Shown piece after piece: positions 6,963-13,443 of a stretch of 16,151 nucleotides of DNA; position 1 is the first letter of the stretch, and each line of letters opens with the position of its first letter. The notes under the pieces are model-generated. The model had not been told where the DNA came from, made no database searches, and worked only from the letters and a program-made list of their open reading frames with translations. A program made the translations under genes and the position numbers. The stretch is from positions 1 through 16,151 of the forward strand of contig JAHHSM010000034.1 of assembly GCA_020025175.1 (NCBI GenBank), given 5' to 3'. The stretch comes from Oscillospiraceae bacterium. GTDB taxonomy: Bacteria; Bacillota; Clostridia; Oscillospirales; Oscillospiraceae.

Positions 6963-7532
6963 TTATTTTGATTGAATGATGTCCAGCAATGAATCGTAAA
7001 AGGCTCCGTCATCTTTGACATGATAGCGGAATTTCGCCTTATCCAACGCAAAAACATAAGAAGCATCTTTTGTGGCGTAGAGTGCATAATTTGTGGCATC
7101 TTCAGGGTAAATCAAAATACCGTCTTTATCAAAAACAGCATCCTGCTGTATCATGTGGGCAGTAGAGTAAGACTTCAATACAGAAACTGCATCTTCAGGC
7201 AAAATGCCTTGGGGACAAGTAGACTCTGCATTTATTGAACCGTCTAAAATAGATGTAATTTTCTCTGTTGATGCATCGGAAAGCGCATCTTTCGATAAGA
7301 TGGTATAAGTAAAATGCGTTTCATCCTTTTCACAATGTAGCGCGCGCATCATACCGGTGGGAGCATAAAAAGAAATTGCACCGACCAAAATAACACCGAT
7401 CACAAGCAGTATATAATATCGTTTGTGTACCACTTCAATCGAAGCGTTTTTTGTGCGCATATGGAATCCGTCCAAAATATTAGGTTGTGGAGTAGAGTCA
7501 TGCGTGGGGAATGAGGATCGTCTGTCTTCCAT
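6963..7532 (-). CDS. Single-pass membrane protein of unknown function
   Basis: The product has 189 residues in no family I recognise. A polar N-terminus rich in Ser, Pro and basic residues (1-38) precedes one transmembrane helix (about 39-57), and an acidic soluble domain of about 130 residues follows. Basic residues before the helix predict the N-terminus inside and the C-domain outside. Two cysteines (at 67 and about 104) lie in the outer domain and might pair. AAGGAGAG lies about 7 bases upstream of the ATG at 7532. The gene begins 18 bases after the rsmI stop and ends at the 40-base palindrome, so it is most likely the last gene of the trmN6-rsmI operon. The context does not reveal a function. 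Confidence 0.8.
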   Translation of the reverse strand: MEDRRSSFPTHDSTPQPNILDGFHMRTKNASIEVVHKRYYILLVIGVILVGAISFYAPTGMMRALHCEKDETHFTYTILSKDALSDASTEKITSILDGSINAESTCPQGILPEDAVSVLKSYSTAHMIQQDAVFDKDGILIYPEDATNYALYATKDASYVFALDKAKFRYHVKDDGAFYDSLLDIIQSK

Positions 7533-7550
7533 GGAGCACTCTCCTTGTCG

Positions 7551-8387
7551 TTAGCGGGACTTTAAAACCGCATCGTATAGTTCGTTTTTGGCAAGACCGG
7601 TGTCGGCAGAAACCTGGCGTACAGCTTCTTTTGTTTTTAGCCCTTTTTCCTCTTGCAGCCGGGCAACCAGTGCGATTGCATCTTCTAATGTAATGGAAAC
7701 ATCATCGCTTTCAGAAGCACCTTCAATGACGAGGACAAACTCCCCTTTTGGGGAAATTTGCTGAAAATGCGCAAGAGCCTCACCTAAAGTCATCCGCAGT
7801 GTTTCTTCGTGGAGCTTTGTAATTTCCCGGGAAAGGGAAACCCGACGATCTTCACCAAAAGCTGCACACAAATCTTGTAATGTGGACAAAAGCTTATGCG
7901 GCGCTTCGTAGAAAATCATGGTACGCTTTTCGCTGGCAAGGGATGCCAAATGTTCTTTGCGAGAACGTTTATTTACAGAAAGAAAACCTTCAAAGGTAAA
8001 GCGCCCTGTAGGCAGAGCGGAAACCGCCAAAGCTGAAATCAATGCGCAGCAGCCGGGAATCGAGTAGACAGGGATATGATGTTCTGCACAAAGCCGTACA
8101 ATATCTTCACCAGGATCGCTGATTGCAGGTGTACCTGCATCCGTGACCAAAGCGCAGTTTTCACCTGCCAAAAGGCGCTGCACGATTTGCTGACCTGCGG
8201 ATACGTGATTGTGTTCATGGTAGCTCAGCAGGGGCTTTTTGATTTCAAAATGATTCATCAGTTTCATGGAAACGCGGGTGTCTTCAGCGGCAATAAAATC
8301 AGCTTGGGAGAGAATTTCTAAAGCACGTGGAGAAATATCGTTTAAGTTGCCAATGGGTGTGGCTACCAGATACAGTGTACCACTCAT
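7551..8387 (-). CDS. rsmI: 16S rRNA (cytidine(1402)-2'-O)-methyltransferase
   Basis: The product has 278 residues, the usual length. It carries the tetrapyrrole-methylase fold motifs of RsmI: LYLVATPIGNLNDIS (5-19), AEDTR (34-38), VTDAGTPAISDPGE (81-94), IPG (110-112), FYEAPHKL (159-166) and KGEFVLVIEG (214-223). The enzyme uses S-adenosylmethionine to methylate the ribose of C1402 in the ribosomal P site, in partnership with RsmH. The C-terminal segment KTKEAVRQVSADTGLAKNEL (251-270) is the small helical domain typical of the family. The start ATG at 8387 overlaps the stop of the upstream methyltransferase gene by 4 bases, with AGGCAGG as a weak ribosome binding site. The trmN6-rsmI order matches yabB-yabC of Bacillus. 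Confidence 0.96.
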   Translation of the reverse strand: MSGTLYLVATPIGNLNDISPRALEILSQADFIAAEDTRVSMKLMNHFEIKKPLLSYHEHNHVSAGQQIVQRLLAGENCALVTDAGTPAISDPGEDIVRLCAEHHIPVYSIPGCCALISALAVSALPTGRFTFEGFLSVNKRSRKEHLASLASEKRTMIFYEAPHKLLSTLQDLCAAFGEDRRVSLSREITKLHEETLRMTLGEALAHFQQISPKGEFVLVIEGASESDDVSITLEDAIALVARLQEEKGLKTKEAVRQVSADTGLAKNELYDAVLKSR

Positions 8388-9133
8388 GTATTATTGCCTG
8401 CCTTTCGTTCATTCCTAAAATTGATTCGGTCCATATCGGCGGTTTCGCTGCCATTGCTTCCGTAAATAACCAGGGGGGATTCATAAATAAGACCGGCTTT
8501 TCCGCCGCGACGACCTTCGAGAAGAAGAAGGATTGGGGGTGTTCCTACCTTCTTTTCTACAAAACGGATCCGTTTTGGTTCAATACCGTTTTTTCTCATG
8601 GCACAGATCAGATCTGTCAATCGTTCCGGACGGAAGACGAGAGAGAAAGTTCCGCCCCAACGCAGAAGATAAGCTGCTGCTGCGCAGACATCTTCAATGG
8701 TGCATGTTGTTTCTTCACGGGCAGCCAAGCGAATACTGCCGACGGCTTTTCCACCGCTGTCCTGCTTAAAATACGGTGGATTGGATACAACAAGATCCAT
8801 TTCTCCGGCAGGCAATACCCCTTTGAGCGCACGAAGATCTGCGTGGTGGAGCAGCATTTTTTCTTCCAGATGATTCTCTTTAATATTGCGTTGCGCCATG
8901 GCAGCAGAAGCATCCTGCAATTCAACATTGTGTACAATGATATCATGCCGCTGATTAAGCAGCAGAAGACCAAGCAGACCGATACCGGCACCAAGATCAC
9001 AGATGCGCATATTTTTGCGCAAACGAGGTGCGGCGAAGTCTGAAAGAAGAAAAGAATCTGTTCCGGGTTTGACTAAATCATCGCTAAAAAAAAGGTGGTA
9101 GCCACTGGGATATAATGTGTCGCAGTATTCCAT
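8384..9133 (-). CDS. tRNA1(Val) adenine N6-methyltransferase family protein (TrmN6/YabB-like)
   Basis: The product has 249 residues with the start I chose, the normal size for the family. It has an S-adenosylmethionine-binding motif DLGAGIGLLG (46-55), an acidic residue after strand 2 (E71) and the catalytic SNPPYF (117-122) of N6-adenine methyltransferases. FSDDLVKPGTDSFLL (16-30) near the start is typical of YabB. The family methylates A37 of tRNA1Val in E. coli; the Firmicute substrate is less certain. An ORF continues in frame to 9454, but that part crosses a terminator and reads the ferredoxin gene in another frame, giving a false hydrophobic N-terminus. The ATG at 9133 has GGAG 9 bases upstream and lies about 35 bases after a good promoter. 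It overlaps rsmI by ATGA. Confidence 0.9.
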   Translation of the reverse strand: MEYCDTLYPSGYHLFFSDDLVKPGTDSFLLSDFAAPRLRKNMRICDLGAGIGLLGLLLLNQRHDIIVHNVELQDASAAMAQRNIKENHLEEKMLLHHADLRALKGVLPAGEMDLVVSNPPYFKQDSGGKAVGSIRLAAREETTCTIEDVCAAAAYLLRWGGTFSLVFRPERLTDLICAMRKNGIEPKRIRFVEKKVGTPPILLLLEGRRGGKAGLIYESPLVIYGSNGSETADMDRINFRNERKAGNNT

Positions 9134-9167
9134 GGATACTGTCTCCGTTTCATAAAGATATTTATAT

Positions 9168-9196
9168 AGTATAGCAAAATAGTACAAAGAAGACAA
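9168..9196 (-). promoter_or_regulatory. SigA-type promoter of the trmN6-rsmI operon
   Basis: On the minus strand TTGTCT (9196-9191) and TATACT (9173-9168) are 17 bases apart. The predicted start is near 9161, giving a leader of about 28 bases. It lies directly downstream of the ferredoxin terminator, which confirms that the operon begins here. Confidence 0.7.
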
Positions 9197-9204
9197 GGAT
9201 ATAC

Positions 9205-9242
9205 ACAAAAGAAAAAGTGCCGCAGGCATGACCTGCGGCACT
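9205..9242 (-). terminator. Rho-independent terminator of the ferredoxin gene
   Basis: AGTGCCGCAGG (read on the minus strand from 9242) pairs perfectly with CCTGCGGCACT (9226-9216) around a 5-base loop. A TTTTTCTTTT tract follows on the minus strand (9215-9206). This is a textbook terminator. Confidence 0.93.
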
Positions 9243-9257
9243 CTGCTGATTAAGAAA

Positions 9258-9431
9258 TTAGTCAGCGGGATGAATTGCATCATTGGGGCAGGAATCGCAG
9301 CAAGCGCCGCAATCCATGCAAGTATCGGGGTTGATCTCGAAATGATCGTCACCCTGAGAAATAGCGCCAGCGGGGCAAGCGTCAACGCAAGCGCCGCAGC
9401 TGATGCAAGCATCGTTAATTGCATATGCCAT
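9258..9431 (-). CDS. 2[4Fe-4S] clostridial-type ferredoxin
   Basis: The product has 57 residues. Two CX2CX2CX3C clusters are intact: C9, C12, C15 and C19, then C38, C41, C44 and C48, each followed by Pro as in clostridial ferredoxins. An extra Cys45 is present. This low-potential carrier shuttles electrons between enzymes such as pyruvate:ferredoxin oxidoreductase and hydrogenases in the cytoplasm. The start at 9431 is fixed by GGAGG (9445-9441) 9 bases upstream. Its own promoter and terminator make it monocistronic. Internal direct similarity of the two halves, the ancient ferredoxin duplication, is visible at DNA level as repeated TGCGGCGCTTGC. Confidence 0.95.
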   Translation of the reverse strand: MAYAINDACISCGACVDACPAGAISQGDDHFEINPDTCMDCGACCDSCPNDAIHPAD

Positions 9432-9466
9432 TGTAATGTACCTCCATATTTCAATTATGTAATTTC

Positions 9467-9494
9467 ATTATACTGAGAATGAAAAAAAAAGCAA
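9467..9494 (-). promoter_or_regulatory. Promoter of the ferredoxin gene
   Basis: A perfect TATAAT (9472-9467) lies 16 bases from TTGCTT (9494-9489) on the minus strand, with a poly-T stretch in the spacer. The leader would be about 30 bases. No dyad like those before the flavodoxin gene is seen here. Confidence 0.6.
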
Positions 9495-9622
9495 GTAAAA
9501 TCGGAAAACAAAAGGAATAAAAATTATAAAAATACAGATGCTGTCCTTTGTTATGGCATATTTGCTGGAACAGTTTGTTTGTGGAGAGGAGCCGAATGAG
9601 GGACATGATTGCAAAAAATATT

Positions 9623-9639
9623 GGTCAAAGAAAGTCAAA
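9623..9639 (+). promoter_or_regulatory. CtsR operator 1
   Basis: GGTCAAAGAAAGTCAAA matches the CtsR heptad-repeat consensus (RGTCAAA, NAN, RGTCAAA) at every position. It lies 7 bases upstream of the -35 box of the ctsR promoter. Confidence 0.93.
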
Positions 9640-9646
9640 AATACTA

Positions 9647-9674
9647 TTGACAAATGGCGGGACTGTGGTATACT
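9647..9674 (+). promoter_or_regulatory. SigA-type promoter of the ctsR-mcsA-clpC operon
   Basis: A perfect TTGACA (9647-9652) and TATACT (9669-9674) are 16 bases apart. Transcription should start near 9681, inside operator 2. The promoter is sandwiched between two CtsR sites, so the operon is autoregulated by CtsR and induced by heat or protein stress. Confidence 0.88.
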
Positions 9675-9682
9675 AAAGACAA

Positions 9683-9705
9683 GGTCAAAGAAAGTCAAAG
9701 TCAAA
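9683..9705 (+). promoter_or_regulatory. CtsR operator 2 with an extra third half-site
   Basis: The 17 bases at 9683-9699 are identical to operator 1 and lie exactly 60 bp from it. A further AGTCAAA (9699-9705) overlaps the last base, giving three half-sites in tandem around the predicted transcription start. Confidence 0.92.
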
Positions 9706-9772
9706 TGCGGAATAAAAAGAGAAAGCAGAGTAACATTGATCTGCTGTAGAAATAGAAAAGAGGGAACGAACG

Positions 9773-10225
9773 ATGGGGATTTCAGATTTAATTGCAGGAT
9801 TTATCCAGCAGGAGCTGGATGCTGCGGATGATGGAATGGTAGAGCTGCAGCGAGGTGATTTGGCACAAAAATTCAATTGCGTGCCAAGCCAGATCAACTA
9901 TGTGATGTCTACACGTTTTTCACCTGAGCATGGCTATATCGTGGAAAGCCGAAGAGGTGGAAACGGATATATCCGCATTACACGTGTACGGATCGACCGC
10001 AAAACCCTTTTGATGCAGGTGATTAATTCTATAGGTGATACGTTAGATGCGCAAAGTGCAAAGGCGATTACCTCAAATCTTGCTGACAGCGGTGCAATTG
10101 AGCCAGGGACAGCAAAACTGCTTTTAGCAGCAATCAGTGAAAACGCATTGAGAGATATACCTAAAGAATTGCGCAATATTGTGCGAGCCAGTATTTTTAA
10201 GCAAGTTATGATTTATGCAATTTAA
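9773..10225 (+). CDS. ctsR: Transcriptional repressor of class III heat-shock genes CtsR
   Basis: The product has 150 residues, the normal length. The N-terminus ISDLIAGFIQQEL (3-15) and the helix-turn-helix covering FNCVPSQINYVMSTRF (34-49) are typical. The wing RRGGNGYIRI (60-69) carries the glycine loop that acts as the heat sensor in Bacillus CtsR. Here the loop is Gly-Gly-Asn-Gly instead of four glycines. The C-terminal helical domain (about 75-150) mediates dimerisation. CtsR binds the two operators just upstream and represses its own operon; heat releases it. An AGAGGG stretch about 9 bases before the ATG at 9773 serves as ribosome binding site. mcsA follows after 49 bases. Confidence 0.97.
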   Translation: MGISDLIAGFIQQELDAADDGMVELQRGDLAQKFNCVPSQINYVMSTRFSPEHGYIVESRRGGNGYIRITRVRIDRKTLLMQVINSIGDTLDAQSAKAITSNLADSGAIEPGTAKLLLAAISENALRDIPKELRNIVRASIFKQVMIYAI

Positions 10226-10274
10226 AAAATAACAAACAATATAATGGATTTTAGACTTGAAGGAGGTCTGCTTT

Positions 10275-10766
10275 ATGATGTGTGAACATTGTGGTAAGAA
10301 GGAAGCAACATTTTATTATAAGACAAACGTTAACGGTACTGTGAATGAACAGCATCTGTGCCATGACTGCGCGAAAGAACTGGGTTATCTGAATGATATG
10401 AAAACGCATTTTGCCAACTTTGATCGGTTCAATAAAGGACTTTTGGCAGACTTTGACGACTTCTTTGCACCGATGCCGGCATTGGCAGGAAACTTTTTTG
10501 AGCCGTTTGACCGTATCTTTGGCGATGTTGACCGCATGTTTCCCAAACTGGACGCTTTTGCGGCGGAAATGCCGGGGTGTGCAACAAAACACGAGGAGCG
10601 GCAGGTGCAAAATGATTTGGTATCGGATGAGGAGCATTGCAAGCTGAATCAGGAGCGCCGAATCAATGCACTGCGCTGCGAAATGCAGGATGCAATTAAA
10701 ACAGAAAATTTTGAACGTGCGGCGGCTTTGCGTGATGAAATTCGCGGATTAGAAAACAGAGGTTAA
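10275..10766 (+). CDS. mcsA: McsA-like zinc-finger / UvrB-UvrC motif protein
   Basis: The product has 163 residues. One zinc-binding module is visible: CEHC (3-6) and CHDC (29-32). A middle region rich in Phe, Asp and Pro follows (45-100), then a UvrB/UvrC (UVR) motif at about 128-160. Bacillus McsA has two zinc modules with four CXXC pairs, so this version is shortened. In Bacillus, McsA activates the arginine kinase McsB and modulates CtsR and ClpC. No mcsB follows here, so the protein probably acts directly on ClpC or CtsR. I chose ATG 10275 because AAGGAGG (10260-10266) ends 8 bases before it; an in-frame TTG at 10257 overlaps that site. A second ATG at 10278 is also possible. It lies between ctsR and clpC in one operon. 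Confidence 0.9.
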   Translation: MMCEHCGKKEATFYYKTNVNGTVNEQHLCHDCAKELGYLNDMKTHFANFDRFNKGLLADFDDFFAPMPALAGNFFEPFDRIFGDVDRMFPKLDAFAAEMPGCATKHEERQVQNDLVSDEEHCKLNQERRINALRCEMQDAIKTENFERAAALRDEIRGLENRG

Positions 10767-10816
10767 ATGAAGTTAAACGAATATGAAATAGCAAGACGAT
10801 AAGGAGGTTATGCTTT

Positions 10817-13270
10817 ATGGATGAAAATAGATTTTCCCAACGTGCACAAAAAGCACTGGAATTGGCAGAGCAGTCTGCCAGTGAATTGGGGCATAGTTAT
10901 ATTGGTAGCGAACATTTGCTGTTGGGTTTGCTGCGTGAGGAAGAAGGCATTGCGCATCGTGTGCTGACTGAACAGGGATTAAGCGAGTCGATGGTGCGCC
11001 AGATTTTGGTGAACAGTGTGGGGCGCGGTGTGGCAGGCGTAAGTCCTAAGCAAGGATTAACGCCCAGAGCAAAGCGTGCTATTCAGAGTGCGATGGAAGA
11101 ATCCATGCGTGGTGGCTTTGGATATGTTGGTACAGAGCATTTGCTTGTAGGTTTGCTGCGGGATAACCGCAGCATGGCGATGCGTATTTTGAATGCGGCG
11201 GGCTTGAGTGCACGAGATATTTTTGATGCCGTACAGCGGAAGCTGCAGGAAGCACCGAATGCAAAGCAGAATGTACGTGCTGGTGAGGCAAAAGAAGATG
11301 CTGTGGACAATGTGCTGAAGGAGTTTACAAGAGATTTAACAGAAGCGGCACGCCTTGAAAAGCTTGATCCTGTTATTGGACGTGATGAAGAAATTCAGCG
11401 TGTGGTTCAGATTCTCTCGCGCCGTACCAAGAACAATCCTGTTTTGATCGGCGAGCCGGGTGTTGGCAAAACTGCGATTGCGGAGGGGCTGGCACAAAGA
11501 ATTGTAGCGGCGGATGTTCCTGAAGAATTGCTGGATAAAAAAATTCTATCATTGGATTTATCAGGGATGATTGCTGGCACAAAGTATCGCGGTGAATTTG
11601 AAGAGCGTATCAAAAAGGCGCTGGATGAAGTGAAGGCCGACGGACAGATCATCCTATTTATTGATGAGCTGCACACCATTGTCGGTGCCGGCAGCGCAGA
11701 AGGTGCCATGGATGCAGCCAATATTATCAAGCCTGCATTGGGGCGCGGGGAGATTCGCGTCATTGGTGCAACGACTTTGAATGAGTATCGCAAATATATT
11801 GAAAAGGATGCGGCTTTGGAGCGTCGTTTTCAGCCGGTCACCGTGGGTGAACCTGCGGCGGATGCCTGCCTTGAAATTTTAAAGGGGCTGCGTGATAAAT
11901 ATGAGGCGCACCATCGCTTGACTATTACAGACAGTGCACTGGAGGCTGCGGTGCAGTTGTCCAGACGGTATATCAATGACCGGTTCCTGCCGGATAAAGC
12001 CATTGATCTGATGGATGAGGCAGCATCGCGTGTTCGTATGAAAAACGGGAATGCTTCTCCTGATTTAAAGGCACTGGAAGAAAAAATTTCTGCACTGCGC
12101 CGTGAAAAGGAAGAGGCGGTTTCTGCGCAGGACTTTGAAAAAGCCGCACAGATTCGTGATATTGAACAAAACTATGAAAAACAGATGGAAATTGAGCGCG
12201 ATACTTGGCACAAAAAAGTAGCGGCAGAGCACGGGGAAGTGACTGAAGAAGATATCGCCGCTGTGGTTTCTGAGTGGACCGGTGTGCCGGTAACACGTTT
12301 GACAGAAGATGAGGGCAAGAAACTGCTTCGTATGGAGGATACGCTGCATCAGCGTGTTGTAGGTCAGGAAGAGGCTGTTCGTGCCATTTCTCGTGCCATT
12401 CGCCGTGGGCGTGTGGGATTGAAAGATCCAAAGCGTCCCATTGGTTCGTTCTTGTTCCTCGGTCCTACCGGCGTGGGTAAGACAGAATTGTGCAAAGCGC
12501 TGGCTGAAGCCATGTTCGGAGATGAGAATGCTATGGTGCGTTTGGATATGTCCGAATATATGGAACGTCATACAGTGTCTAAACTGATTGGTTCTCCTCC
12601 CGGATATGTGGGACATGAAGAGGGCGGACAGCTGACAGAGAAAGTGCGCAGACGTCCTTATAGTGTAGTGCTGTTTGATGAAATTGAAAAAGCCCATGAA
12701 GATGTGTGGAATTTGCTGCTGCAGATCATGGATGATGGAGAGCTGACAGATTCGCAGGGACGCAGAGTAGATTTTCGCAATACGATTATCGTAATGACAT
12801 CTAATGTTGGTGCGAAGAATATCACAGCACAAGGGAATCCTCTTGGATTTGCTGCGGAAGAAGATGAGGCACAGCGCGAAGAAGATTCTTTTGCAGCAGT
12901 GAAGGAGGCTGTTACAGCTGAACTGAAACGCACTTTCCGTCCGGAGTTCTTGAATCGTATTGATGAAACGATTATCTTCCATCCGTTGACGCAGGAGGAT
13001 ATAGAAGAAATTGCGCGTAAGCTCCTGGCAATCACCGCAGAGCGCGTCGAAGGGCTGGGCATTAAGATGACAGTGTGTGATGAGGCAGTTCAATTTGTGG
13101 CGAAGGAGGGATTTGATCCTGTTTATGGTGCACGTCCTCTACGCCGTGCAATCCAAAGCAACGTAGAAGATGCCGTGGCAGAAAAGTTACTTGAAGGTGC
13201 GATTTCGGAAGGCGATCAGATTAGAGTCGATGTAGACAATAATCAGATTACAATTGCAAAAAGCGAATAA
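10817..13270 (+). CDS. clpC: ATP-dependent Clp protease ATP-binding subunit ClpC
   Basis: The product has 817 residues, full length. The N-domain carries two Clp repeats (about 1-140). AAA domain 1 has Walker A GEPGVGKT (212-219) and Walker B ILFIDE (279-284). A UVR segment typical of ClpC covers about 417-452. AAA domain 2 has Walker A GPTGVGKT (549-556) and Walker B VVLFDE (617-622), with SNVGA (662-666). The NPLGF loop (674-678) matches the LGF/VGF tripeptide that docks on ClpP. ClpC unfolds damaged or tagged proteins for ClpP; in Bacillus it needs adaptors such as MecA or McsB. AAGGAGG (10801-10807) lies 9 bases before the ATG. It is the last gene of the CtsR operon; a terminator follows. 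clpP is not in the window. Confidence 0.98.
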   Translation: MDENRFSQRAQKALELAEQSASELGHSYIGSEHLLLGLLREEEGIAHRVLTEQGLSESMVRQILVNSVGRGVAGVSPKQGLTPRAKRAIQSAMEESMRGGFGYVGTEHLLVGLLRDNRSMAMRILNAAGLSARDIFDAVQRKLQEAPNAKQNVRAGEAKEDAVDNVLKEFTRDLTEAARLEKLDPVIGRDEEIQRVVQILSRRTKNNPVLIGEPGVGKTAIAEGLAQRIVAADVPEELLDKKILSLDLSGMIAGTKYRGEFEERIKKALDEVKADGQIILFIDELHTIVGAGSAEGAMDAANIIKPALGRGEIRVIGATTLNEYRKYIEKDAALERRFQPVTVGEPAADACLEILKGLRDKYEAHHRLTITDSALEAAVQLSRRYINDRFLPDKAIDLMDEAASRVRMKNGNASPDLKALEEKISALRREKEEAVSAQDFEKAAQIRDIEQNYEKQMEIERDTWHKKVAAEHGEVTEEDIAAVVSEWTGVPVTRLTEDEGKKLLRMEDTLHQRVVGQEEAVRAISRAIRRGRVGLKDPKRPIGSFLFLGPTGVGKTELCKALAEAMFGDENAMVRLDMSEYMERHTVSKLIGSPPGYVGHEEGGQLTEKVRRRPYSVVLFDEIEKAHEDVWNLLLQIMDDGELTDSQGRRVDFRNTIIVMTSNVGAKNITAQGNPLGFAAEEDEAQREEDSFAAVKEAVTAELKRTFRPEFLNRIDETIIFHPLTQEDIEEIARKLLAITAERVEGLGIKMTVCDEAVQFVAKEGFDPVYGARPLRRAIQSNVEDAVAEKLLEGAISEGDQIRVDVDNNQITIAKSE

Positions 13271-13284
13271 AACACGTTTTATTT

Positions 13285-13324
13285 AAAATCCGCCCAAGAT
13301 TACAATTCTGGGCGGATTTTTCTT
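13285..13324 (+). terminator. Rho-independent terminator after clpC
   Basis: AAAATCCGCCCA (13285-13296) pairs perfectly with TGGGCGGATTTT (13309-13320) around a 12-base loop. The T tract continues as TTTTTCTTTTT on the plus strand. Confidence 0.92.
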
Positions 13325-13341
13325 TTTACAGAAATGAATAG

Positions 13342-13370
13342 TTGTATTTTTTTGAAATTACACCTATAAT
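13342..13370 (+). promoter_or_regulatory. Promoter of the 630-residue membrane protein gene
   Basis: TTGTAT (13342-13347) and a perfect TATAAT (13365-13370) are 17 bases apart. The start near 13377 gives a leader of about 67 bases. The gene is thus separate from the CtsR operon, with no CtsR site near it. Confidence 0.6.
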
Positions 13371-13443
13371 AATACTATTCAGCAAAAACATTTCTATGGT
13401 ATATTATCTGTAATGGATTACAAAAAGAAAGAGAGGAACATCT

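Noticed and set aside
9134..9454. In-frame N-terminal extension of the TrmN6-like protein with hydrophobic segments
   Set aside because: It crosses the ferredoxin terminator and the operon promoter and reads the ferredoxin gene in another frame. The ATG at 9133 has a ribosome binding site and gives the normal family length.
10257..10274. TTG start giving six more residues to McsA
   Set aside because: It would place the Shine-Dalgarno AAGGAGG within the coding region; the ATG at 10275 has ideal spacing and leaves the first CXXC near the N-terminus as in the family.
12065..13093. 342-codon open frame antisense to clpC
   Set aside because: It lies wholly within clpC and its composition is that of a mirror frame with no recognisable motif.
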